This document shows positions 29,434-38,670 of a DNA stretch of 64,000 bases, piece after piece; within the stretch, counting starts at the first letter, position 1, and every line of letters starts with the position of its first letter. A model generated the notes under the pieces. The model was given only the letters and a program-made list of their open reading frames with translations. It was not told the origin of the DNA and searched no databases. The stretch lies in NCBI RefSeq assembly GCF_019649055.1, contig NW_026570412.1, positions 101,390 through 165,389 on the forward strand. Reading direction: 5' to 3'. The position numbers and the translations under genes were made by a program. The stretch comes from Paramacrobiotus metropolitanus (Eukaryota; Tardigrada; Eutardigrada; Parachela; Macrobiotidae).

Positions 29434-29577
29434 ATGTGTGAAATGTTGAAGCTCGTGTTTGTGGTATTTATGCGGATAAGTGTTCCATACTTCGTATTAC
29501 TCAGTGTATTACTAGCGGCTTTAGCAGTAGCAACATTGTCAGTAGTTTTACTTCGTACTTTTATTGGATTTCGTTAA
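29434..29577 (+). CDS. Small hydrophobic ORF (47 aa)
   Basis: From ATG 29434 the frame encodes a 47-residue peptide with one strongly hydrophobic stretch of about 25 residues (Val-Leu-Leu-Ser-Val-Leu-Leu-Ala-Ala-Leu-Ala-Val), flanked by Lys/Arg, that could span a membrane. The region is T-rich, which favours hydrophobic codons by chance, so this is weak. Confidence 0.2.
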   Translation: MCEMLKLVFVVFMRISVPYFVLLSVLLAALAVATLSVVLLRTFIGFR

Positions 29578-29827
29578 ACACAGAAATTGTACTTCGTATT
29601 GAACATTGCGGCAGTATCAGAGTACGCCAGAAAAATAAAATCAAAATAGAACTTATCACCAGTGTTCATCGTAGTTAAACAGTATTCACTCGGTAATTTG
29701 TGCAGAATATACAGAATAAAATCGCAATAGGCGATCGGAATAAAATCGAACGCAAATATACAAGACGTAAGAGAAAAGATAAAAGAAATAAAATCAATAC
29801 AGCAGACACGGTAAAAGACTTCGTAAT

Positions 29828-31115
29828 TCAGTTCTTCTTGAAACGCTTGGCAGCAGGAGTTTTCAGATACAGAGATCCATCAGGTTTGCGTGAGAAAACC
29901 ATAGCAACTGATTTTGGCATGTCTCCACGTGTTTCAGTTCCTGGTGCGTTAGGACGCTCAGCAATCACAGTAGTTGGATCGCGTAGCAGAGATCGTGTGT
30001 CCTCAGCAGTTTCGGTTTTTGGCAGTAGCGGAATAGGATTCGCGGCCAAGAGTCCACACAGAGGCATCGGCCCATGCATCGCAGCAGCATCGATTTTCAT
30101 GGCAGTTTGACGCAGAATACTTTGTGCATCGGTTCCGAGATAGGGAATTCGTACTTCGATAGTAGTTCCTTCGCGAGCACAGCGATCACAGCCACGATTA
30201 TGCTCTTGAACCAGCATTCCTGTAATGATAGTAAATCAGTAGGGAAATTTATACAGAAATTGTAGTCGTAAAATTCAGTATTAATATTTCAGAAATTGCG
30301 GTTAAATTAGCGGAATCATATAGGAATTAATTTTGTAAATATTTAGGTGATATGTAGAATTGTTGTAGTAATTAGTAAGGAAATAATACGCAGTAAATTA
30401 TAGGTAATTATGCAGCAATTATTTAAACGGAAATGAAGAGATATAGTAAGCGGTGAAATTAGCTGTGTTTGATCTTACCGACTCCTCGTGCTAATTCGTC
30501 CGATAGTCCTTGAGCTCGTCGATCAGTCATTTCGCGGTATACGATCGCACTCACGAACTTGTCTCCTCCGATAGACGTTAGGCATCCGATCTCCAGTAAG
30601 AAGTTTCTTTCCTTGTGGTAGTACTTGATCCAGTTGTGTAAGCAGACAGTATATGTTGTTCGGATGACGCGCTGAATTTCGAATTTCGTCATTGCGTATC
30701 CTCCTTCCTCCAGCACAGTCAGAATAGCGTTTCGCAGTTGCAGTCGCGTGGTAATTTCCTCGTTGCGATCTCGCTGAATTCGTGACGATACTTCCAGGAA
30801 ACAACGTCCTTCTTTCACTCTTTTGCGTAGGAACCCAGAAGTTACAGCAGTCTCGATGTACTTGTCGATGTTCAGCATGGTGAATTCATGGTGTGCGTTG
30901 TTCAATGTAGCCTTTAGATAATCAACATCCACGTAAAATCCAGAATCTGTGTGATATCCTATGATAGTTCGGACAGCGAACTGAAAAGCTTCGTACAGTC
31001 GCATTCTTCGTGTGTAAAAACTCGTAGTGTCACGATCGAAAATTTGTTCGATACCAACATGCAGTCCAGCAGGAGCAGTAGATAAGGAAGTAATAGCGTT
31101 TAGCATAGCGGACAT
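29828..31115 (-). CDS. Spliced antisense gene, 342 aa, winged-helix-like
   Basis: Exon 1 is 31115-30479, ending at donor GTAAGA (revcomp 30473-30478). Exon 2 is 30219-29828, after acceptor CATTACAG. The join completes a Gly codon and the two exons total 1,029 nt in phase. Residues ~60-110 and ~125-185 each look like a small helix-helix-strand unit (Tyr-Val-Asp-Val-Asp-Tyr-Leu-Lys..., Leu-Arg-Asn-Ala-Ile-Leu-Thr-Val-Leu-Glu...), suggestive of tandem winged-helix DNA-binding domains; this is inference without a search. The C-terminus ends Ala-Ala-Lys-Arg-Phe-Lys-Lys-Asn, a possible nuclear signal. It lies opposite to gag-pol between array segments II and III. Intron and frame conservation argue for a real gene, possibly a captured host gene or a regulator of the element. 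Confidence 0.6.
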
Positions 31116-31464
31116 TTCAGTAACTATAGGTCACGCTTTAAGGAAATGAAACGTCTCAGTAATAATTTCGGTAGGAAAACGTATGAGGAAACAGAACTGA
31201 AAATTTTTCGGAAGCGGTGATGACTTTTATAGGCTTATAGCAGGAAATTGTGCAGCGTGTTCAGTGTATGTGTGTATCGCCCTTGTATGGCAGTGTGTCA
31301 GTGCAACTCGTAGTACGTATGTTCTTCTCATGTATTGTACGCCTCAGTACTTTAGCGCGTATTTCAGTGCAGATGTACAGTCTTACTTCTTAGAATTATG
31401 GAATTGTTAGTTTTTGCGGTCAGATTTTCAGATTATCAGATTTTAAGTAGTAGGATATCTTTTT

Positions 31465-31500
31465 CCTTATTGCACGACTTGCGCCCAAACGTGGTTCAAA
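31465..31500 (+). repeat. Internal duplicate of the LTR-end/PBS junction
   Basis: CCTTATTGCACGAC followed by TTGCGCCCAAACGTGGTTCAAA closely matches the true junction at 16648-16681 (TATTGCACGAC, then TGGCGCCCACCGTGGTTCAAA). It precedes the three sense ORFs at 31.7-34.1 kb, as if they had been acquired together with the leader of a related element. Confidence 0.65.
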
Positions 31501-31739
31501 TATGCGGAAATAACCTTCAGTTTGTGGAAAAGTCAATTTTACAGTAAATTTTCGGTGTAATTAGTAGTGAATGGTTAACCCTCGTGGTATGGCAGTTACG
31601 TATGGCAGTGTGTTGAGAGCGATGACAGTGCAGATTTGTTGTGGTTTTTACTTCAAAGACATACCGACAGTGTTGTGATTTCGTCAGAGCAGTGAACTCT
31701 TTTGTTGTGGTTTTTCGATTTTTGATATTTTCGGTAATC

Positions 31740-32198
31740 ATGCCTCCTAAAGCGATTAAACGCAAGCGGGAAGAGAGTTCTTCTTCTTCTTCTTCCAGTA
31801 GTAGCAGTTCGAGTAGTAGCGTTAATTTTGCTGATGAATCGGAAGTGTCTTTCATCTCGGTCTCCAGTATTCCTTCGAATGAGTCAGATGTGACGGAAAC
31901 TCAGAGATTTTTGGCAGATGTTGATCCTTACGCAGTTGATTATATCGTGAGAGAACCCGATCCTGAAATTGGTAATCGCAGTGACGTAGCAGTTGTTGAG
32001 AGTGTGCACAGCGGCAACTCCAGTGCAGGTCTCGAGAAATCAGCGGAAATGTTCGATTGTTTTCAAGAAGATGGGAAACGTTATAAGGTGATCTCTACGA
32101 CTGATACTGAGAGTTTTACGACCTTGATATCTACTCCCAGCGAAACATATGATGACGAAGATGAATTATGCGTCGTGTTCAACTGGTCCTTTACCTAA
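31740..32198 (+). CDS. Accessory ORF, 152 aa, Ser-rich
   Basis: ATG 31740, basic start (Met-Pro-Pro-Lys-Ala-Ile-Lys-Arg-Lys-Arg-Glu-Glu) resembling a nuclear signal, then a run of about 15 serines (TCT/AGT codons) and an acidic Asp/Glu/Ser-rich remainder. It ends at TAA 32196. The same frame holds a second TAA at 32217 and then opens again into the next ORF. No known domain; intrinsically disordered by composition. Confidence 0.5.
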   Translation: MPPKAIKRKREESSSSSSSSSSSSSSSVNFADESEVSFISVSSIPSNESDVTETQRFLADVDPYAVDYIVREPDPEIGNRSDVAVVESVHSGNSSAGLEKSAEMFDCFQEDGKRYKVISTTDTESFTTLISTPSETYDDEDELCVVFNWSFT

Positions 32199-32279
32199 CA
32201 CAGCAGAGAGATTAGCTAATTAGCGGATGTGAATGTTGAAGTAGAGTCAGATCGCAGTTCGGAATTTGAAGAGCAACCT

Positions 32280-32735
32280 ATGGTGTATCACGAGAAAACT
32301 CCTCCTAAACGTGATGACAAAGGTAACATAGTCCTTCATCCTGGAACTCGTTTGTTTTTGAATGGCAAGTTGTACCATGCCGGAAAACTTATCAGTGTGA
32401 AGAAGTTAAACCATTTTGTGCGTAATATGTCCAAAGAACGGAACCGATATCTTAAAACCCAGTATTTATTTGCTCATCCTGATTCGATTGAGAGTCTAAA
32501 CTTGATTGCGCAGTTGCATCGGAGAAATGACAGCGTCGTCGACTTTCCCACGCGGATGATGTACAATGGCGGGTTATTGCATTCGCAGCATGTCGATAAA
32601 CCTTCCCCAGCAGCAGTGCGGAAGAGGCATCGGGAAATCAGTCCTGAAATTGTTGAAATTCCTTCAGTTGTGTTGTCGCGTGAATCTTCCCCTGAAATCC
32701 CTGTTCAGCGTCGTAAGAAGCAGCGAACTTTGTGA
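32280..32735 (+). CDS. Accessory ORF, 151 aa, basic
   Basis: ATG 32280; the frame is open from 32220 and is the same frame as the preceding ORF, so the two may be one gene split by two TAA codons. The protein has a folded-looking middle (Leu-Phe-Leu-Asn-Gly-Lys-Leu-Tyr-His-Ala-Gly-Lys ... Arg-Asn-Met-Ser-Lys-Glu-Arg-Asn-Arg-Tyr) and a basic C-terminus (Arg-Arg-Lys-Lys-Gln-Arg). Family not recognised. Confidence 0.5.
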   Translation: MVYHEKTPPKRDDKGNIVLHPGTRLFLNGKLYHAGKLISVKKLNHFVRNMSKERNRYLKTQYLFAHPDSIESLNLIAQLHRRNDSVVDFPTRMMYNGGLLHSQHVDKPSPAAVRKRHREISPEIVEIPSVVLSRESSPEIPVQRRKKQRTL

Positions 32736-33157
32736 ACTCTTTTGTTGTCGGTTCGTATTTGTTGTGTTTTTACTTGGAATGGTGTGTAGTATTACGGTAA
32801 CTACGCGGAAATTGTCTTTTGTTATTTGCAGTCGTCGTACAGGAACGGTAGTATTTTTGTGTCAGTGCTTTTCGCGGTATTTTCTAGTTTTTACCCTGGT
32901 CGTACGGATCGGTGTACTATGACGTATTTCACTTTTTATTTGTTGATCTGTGTAATCTGTGTGATGCAAGTACGAATTGCGGATGTATGGTTGTTCAGTC
33001 ATTAAAATTCGTGAGCGTGTTAGCGCTAAAGCGGTTGGAGTTTTGCAGTCAGATTTCAGTGTGTGGTTTGAGAACTTTGAATTCACTTTTCATTTTTATT
33101 CGGAGATTTTATTGCGACCTTTTACTTTTATTTCCTTGTCATTTTTGCTTGGTAGTT

Positions 33158-34081
33158 ATGGATCTTAACGCAGCTTTTAATTACATGGTAGATGCTTTGT
33201 GTAGTAACGGTCATCAGTATGGTAATCGCGGAAATTATCGTGGTCGTGGCAATAATCGGCGTATAAATTGTTATCGTCCTTATTCTCGTGGTGGTTATCG
33301 TGGAAGAGGTTATAACGGGTATCAGAATAATGCTCAGCAGTGGCAGCGAAATCCTCAGTATCCTTTGGCAAATAATGGCGGAAACGGTGTTAACGGTGTT
33401 CAGTTGGTTGTTCCGGAAAATGTACCTATTGTTGGAGCGGTTATGCCTGTTGTCAATAATCCTGGTTGGCAAGCTCAGAATGCGGAAGTTGTCCAGCAGA
33501 ACATGGCGGCTTTACAGTTGAATCAGCCTGTGGCGAATGAGGAAATGGACATTAACGAAGAGAACATCGTTCCTCAGCAGCAAGGTCAGAATGTCGGTAA
33601 TGCGAATGGTGTTGTTGGTGTGAACGATCAGAATCCTGTGGCGGTTGGCAACGTGGTGAATCCTGAAGTCGTAGCTCAAGTTGCGAACAACGTCCAGAAT
33701 GCGATGAATGGCGGAAATGTTGCGGCAGAACCTTCTCAGAATGCTGTGGTGAATGAACCTTCAGTTGTGGTTCCTGGTATCGCGTATGTTCCTATGAATG
33801 GTGATGGAAGACCTCAATATCCTTCAATCAATCCTTCGGATATTTTTCAGCGTAACGCAGAGGAAGAACGTCGTAAACAGTCAGCTGAGCGAGCTTGTAT
33901 GGCGGCGGATGCTAAACGTAATGATTTATCCGGTTTGCAGTCTCGTTCCTCATATCCTGATGTGCAGCGCAGTCGTCTTCGTGTTCAGTCTTCAGATAAC
34001 CTTGTCGCTCCTGATCCTAGAGCTCATCGTCGTAATAATTCTGTTGATAATTCTTTGCAGTCAGCCTGTAAACCTCAGTGA
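33158..34081 (+). CDS. RGG-box, Asn/Gln-rich accessory protein, 307 aa
   Basis: ATG 33158 (Met-Asp-Leu-Asn-Ala-Ala-Phe-Asn-Tyr). Residues ~20-60 form an RGG-type region with repeated Arg-Gly and Tyr-Arg-Gly-Arg-Gly; residues ~60-230 are Asn/Gln/Val-rich and low complexity; the C-terminal 60 residues are Arg/Ser-rich. It resembles the RGG-Asn-rich part of Gag at 20430-21100 in composition and codon use, which suggests descent from a Gag nucleocapsid-like segment. Such proteins typically bind RNA and can phase-separate; that role here is inference. The ORF track of the same frame extends upstream of the ATG to 32912, which is probably not translated. Confidence 0.6.
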   Translation: MDLNAAFNYMVDALCSNGHQYGNRGNYRGRGNNRRINCYRPYSRGGYRGRGYNGYQNNAQQWQRNPQYPLANNGGNGVNGVQLVVPENVPIVGAVMPVVNNPGWQAQNAEVVQQNMAALQLNQPVANEEMDINEENIVPQQQGQNVGNANGVVGVNDQNPVAVGNVVNPEVVAQVANNVQNAMNGGNVAAEPSQNAVVNEPSVVVPGIAYVPMNGDGRPQYPSINPSDIFQRNAEEERRKQSAERACMAADAKRNDLSGLQSRSSYPDVQRSRLRVQSSDNLVAPDPRAHRRNNSVDNSLQSACKPQ

Positions 34082-34347
34082 TGTCATGGTTTGTAACTTC
34101 GTACGTTGGCATTTTTTGTCATGATTTTGCGGTGTATTGTCAATTTCTTTTCGCGTTTATATGTTCTCAATTTTTGCTGTTTATACGTTCGCGGAAGTCA
34201 GTCAAGTTCTCAGTTCAGTCGTGTGTTGAATAAACGTTCGGTGTATGGATGATGTATGAAGTATGGAAGTGTGAACATAGAAGAAACTGAAGTAACTGGA
34301 GCAGTAACTTTGGAGTTATAGGACATTTTCCATCGTATTTTAACTGT

Positions 34348-37300
34348 GCGGTATGATTCGGTAAGATTTTAGGCAATGTAGAATTTCGTAGTACATTGGC
34401 TCAGTGATCACGGTTTATGGGCAATGTTAGCGGAATTAACGGGTGCTATTTCTCAGTATTACTATAGCTTGTGAAATATGATTTTGCAGTATGTGATCGG
34501 AAATTTTATTTTTCGTATCACTTCGTAGTAAATGGGCTGTTGAGTAATAGTATGAGTTCGTATAGCCTAGCAGTGTAAATACGTCAGCGTGTTGAAGTAT
34601 TACAGTACTATTTCAGAAATTTGATTTTGCGGTGTGTAGTTTGAACCTCAATTTTTTGTGGATTTTCGTAGAATTACGGCTAGTAAGACTAAGAATGTTT
34701 CGGTAGCGGTCGGCATTTACCCTCTTCAGTCAATTTTGGGTGTGCTATAGATTTATTAGCATTGCGGTATGAGAATTTGAGTTTTATTTTTCGTGGAATT
34801 TCGTAGTGTGAAGGCCTTGTAGTATTTTCGGCAGATGCAGTAGCGGCATTCTAGCTCTGTAGTTCATCAATTGACTCACTCTAGCTAAGAGATTTCTTAA
34901 CAATAATAGGCGATATGCGGTTTTGAAATTAACTTTTTGTGAAATCATGTAGTATCATAGCTGTAGGGATATTCATTGTAATTTGGCAGATGAAAACCAG
35001 TTAGCAATAACGGATTACAGATTAGTTTTTCGGAAATAGCTTTTTGCATTATGAATTTATGTAGTATTTGTTTGCGGCATGAGATTTGGAACTTGTATTT
35101 TTGTGGCGATTTGTAGTGTTGCGGCTTATAAGATACTGGTATAATAACACCTCAGTATATTGCCGAATAGTGGACAGATAATAACCTTGTATAACGGCGA
35201 AAATAACCTTGTATTCAGATTTATGCAATATTCCTAGAACTTAACTTTTTCAGTTTTTGCGTACTTACCTCATCATAGTGGGTTATTAGTAATCAATTGA
35301 CTCGTCAAAACTGACGCTAGTATTATCGAACTTAAAAAATCTGACGCTAGTATTATCGAACTTATCTTTCAGCAGTACAGTATTAGTGTATTTGTTCAAC
35401 AGCGGCATGTCTACGTTGCGGTGTGAATACCGAATATCGTAGTGTTACGGCGTGTACTTCGTACGAAATGTTCATCCTGTGTTTGTAGCACGCTTTGATA
35501 AATTAAGGCTTATGCCAGTGAAACTTTCTTTTTTGTTGAATTATCTATATGGGTTAGTAATTTTTGCATAGATATTAGCTTTTGTAGTGGGTATTGGCTT
35601 ATTTGTCAGAAGCAGTTTATAGTCGTGGTACAGTAGTATGTGGATTTTCGTAGTGTGAGTGAGAGCTAATAACACACAAGTGGTCATTTTGAGTGTATTG
35701 AGCAGCAAATAGTATTGCTTGCAGAATAATCGGTAAAACTTCAGTTTTTAGTATCATTTTTGCAGTATGAGCAGTGTTAACTTTGTCAGTGTAGGAATTC
35801 GTAGTGTGGTGTCCAGCTCGAATGCTGTATGGAAGTTGATCTTGAACGTTGAACTTGTTCCAGCTTTATGAATAATATCAGTAGGCAGTTGAATTTTCCT
35901 TTTTCTCAGAAAATTGATAGCGGTGTAGTATTTTTGTGCGTTCCCACCCTCCCAATCCCGTTTCAGAAATAATTATGGTTGCAGCATGAAATTGGTAGTA
36001 GTAATTTTCGTGATTGTTCGTAGTAGAATGGCTCTATGAGAACGGTGCTCCTCCGGTTGCAGCGGTTTAAATCAACAGTTGTTTCCAGTATTACGCGCTT
36101 GTTGCTAATAAGCTCCAAATAGAGTTTTGGTCAGTAGAATTTTGAAATAACTTTTTGCGGTAATAACTCAGTATTTTTGCTCTTAACGATAACAACATCA
36201 ACGATATGCGGTAATAGTGTTAGCGCTTATCGGTGTCACCAATCCGCACTATTCTCTTGCATTTGTTTTAACAATCTGTCAGTTTTCGAATTTTGATATT
36301 CAGCGCTGTGTGCAGTAATTCTCATTTCGGTATCCGTAACTCGTAGTCCAGTGTTTCAAATGGAATATCAACCAGTTTAATCAAGGAAGCGTTATTAGCA
36401 GTGCAGTATGTGATTTTCGGTATTAATTTTTGTTGAATTTCGTAGTGTAATGGTTTTATATCACTGTATCGGCGGTCATTAAAAGCTTACTCCAGCATAT
36501 GTGATATTCGCTTTAATCTTTATAAAATGCAGAATTTTCAGTACCTTTTTACCTTTAGCGGCGTGTTAGTAGTAACTTTTAGCAGTATCGGAGTATCGTA
36601 GAGTAGTGTTCGTGTATGCAAGGATATCGTACCAGAACCTTTCCTAATAACTGTATGCGGTATGAGAATTTCGATTTTAGTTTTTGCAGTACTTCGTAGT
36701 AGTTCGGCTTGTGGGTGTAGATAAAATTGAGCATTGAGTAAGATTCCTTAAATGTTGATATGCAGTAGTTGAAATTTCCTTTTTTGTAACACCATAATAA
36801 CATCTTATATATCTTAACAACATCTTAAAACCTAATGAGTCTTGGCGCCCCCCGTTGGCCCTTAAAACTTTTAACACCTTCAGATAACTATATATGCGGT
36901 ATGTGTTTGGTTAATATTTTCGGTATCGGTAGTTCGTAGTTAATCGGCTTTGTGTTGTCTATACAGATGGATGTGTGTAAAGTCTTATGTAAATTCTTGC
37001 GGTATTTAGCATTTCAGCAGTATTTTTAGTAATTCCTGTAGTTTATCGGCATGTGAGTCAGCGCGACGTGTAACGGTTTTCTTTAACCAACAGTGCGTTA
37101 GAGCTAATGCAGATGGCCAGTTTCGCAGCAATTATCTTTTTGTCGAGATTTCGTAGGGTATGAGCTTTATGACGGCAGTGTTGCAGGATTATTTTAGCGC
37201 CTTTTCTAAAAACTTCAGTCTGCGCAGTTTGTAGTCGAATTTCAGTGTTTTTGTCGAATTTCGTAGCTTAGCGGTCTTTATATCCATATCGATGCCTTCT

Positions 37301-38331
37301 TAATCTTCTGTAGCAGTTAAAACCAGTGTATTTGCAGTATGTTGGCGGTAGAACTTTATTTTTGTGAATCAGCGGAGAATTTCGGCTTTAGTATGTGTTT
37401 CTCATCATCCAGTTATAAGCTTATAAGACTCAGATTTTGGTGCATGTAGCAGTAAAACTTCTTTTTCGTTGAATGTTCGTAGTTAGACGGCTTAAGATCC
37501 AGCAAATCCAGACAGTATCTATATCGTCTATTATTAGTAATAACTCTGTTGCGTTTAAATTTTGAACTTTTTACCTTGTTTTTCGATATTACCTTTGCAG
37601 TATGATTTTCAACAGTCTTTAATTTTGTGGTTTATCGTAGTGTTTCGGCTTTAATCGCTTGTAGATCTTTTATCATTGCATCTTAAGTACAGATTTACTC
37701 TTCATTTTCAGCAGCAGTATAGCAGTTGGCTTCAGTTTTTGTTAATTTTCGTAGTATTATGACTTTCAGTCCATCAATCAGCTCTGCTTTCACGTACAGA
37801 CAGCATTGAATTAGCAGATAAGCTTTCGCAGCATGTCCAGTAGAACCTGTATTTTTGTTAACAGTCGTAGTGTAGTGTCTCAGTTCCCATTCCAGCACAG
37901 TGCGTTGTGGAGTGCTTTGTAGAATAGAATGATGCACAGATCGTACACTTTATCAGAGTCAGCAGCTTTAGAATTTTCAGTTTTTGTTAATTTTCGTAGT
38001 ATGTTGTCAGTCTAAGCGTTTTGCATTGCGTATCGTCTGAACTTAGTCTAAACTAGTCTTCCTTATCAGTGCAGTATGATTTCTAGCTTTTTCTTTTTAA
38101 CTAGCTTTCGTAGTATAATGTCTGATGGTTCGCTTTCTACCACGTTTCACGGCTTAGCGCAGATATAACTTTCCTTGTTGCAGCCAGTCTTTTAATCCTT
38201 TAATTTTTATTAGTTATTCGTAGTATAACGGTTGTCAGTCGTCTCATACATCCACTTTCAATACGGAATAACATTTAAATGATCAGTCTTAAAGCACTTA
38301 ATGCTATAAACAACAACACATCTTTCAACAT
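34348..38331 (+). repeat. tRNA-like unit array, segment III (~27 units)
   Basis: Core starts: 34387, 34524, 34667, 34802, 34949, 35061, 35113, 35438, 35583, 35649, 35800, 36019, 36342, 36441, 36597, 36695, 36935, 37038, 37152, 37262, 37478, 37636, 37750, 37866, 37995, 38109, 38219. Typical cores are CGTAGTGTAATGG, CGTAGTAGTTCGGC and CGTAGTGTTACGGC. Upstream of most is a GCGGTATGA-like box (for example 34348, 34764, 36657, 36896), 15-25 AT-rich bases, a T4-6 run (34509, 34652, 34787, 34934, 35098, 36427, 36681) and GTGGAATTT. The last six units are spaced 114, 116, 129, 114 and 110 bp apart. Between cores the sequence is unique. B-boxes are rare here. No ORF above 113 codons occurs. The conserved-block/variable-block layout recalls a tandem RNA-gene array. 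Confidence 0.65.
36843..36858 (+). other. Internal PBS-like sequence 3
   Basis: TGGCGCCCCCCGTTGG; the third internal copy of TGGCGCCYCCCGKT, inside array segment III. Confidence 0.4.
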
Positions 38332-38659
38332 CTTTTTAATACGATAACACCTTGGATCTCATGGACGTTCCTGCTCTCCGCCTTTCCACTTCCTTGGACT
38401 TCCGGATTGCCAGTTACGCTCCAGGATCCGATGACCTATATCATTCAAACTCACTAACAACTTACCGGATCAAGCGATGTTACTTACTTTTGATGGCACC
38501 GGATAGTCGGGATGGAATTTGGCGATAGTGCTAGATGTTGCACGCACTATGTGGATGGAGCAGATGTTACTTTTTCCTATGTCCCTATGTTCCTTCCTCT
38601 TCGTTCCACGTCGTTCCGCAGAGCTTCACTTTTGTTCCACTACGATCCAGAGAAATCTC
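38332..38659 (+). other. 3' untranslated segment before the polypurine tract
   Basis: More GC-rich than the array and without array cores. A frame open through the LTR (38519-38860) is incidental. I see no specific signal other than the tract at 38660. Confidence 0.4.
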
Positions 38660-38670
38660 GTTTGCGGGGG
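38660..38670 (+). promoter_or_regulatory. 3' polypurine-type tract
   Basis: GTTTGCGGGGG directly abuts the TG of the 3' LTR, where plus-strand synthesis is primed. It is G-rich rather than purely purine. The same sequence plus the TG recurs four times in gag-pol. Confidence 0.65.

Noticed and set aside
29700-30110. 136-codon plus-strand ORF
   Set aside because: It overlaps exon 2 of the antisense spliced gene; the antisense model has splice support and phase, this one has neither.
34348-38331. CRISPR-like array (conserved blocks with unique spacers)
   Set aside because: Repeats are degenerate and spacing irregular, the context is a eukaryotic LTR element and there are no cas genes; the conserved block matches tRNA A-box sequence instead.
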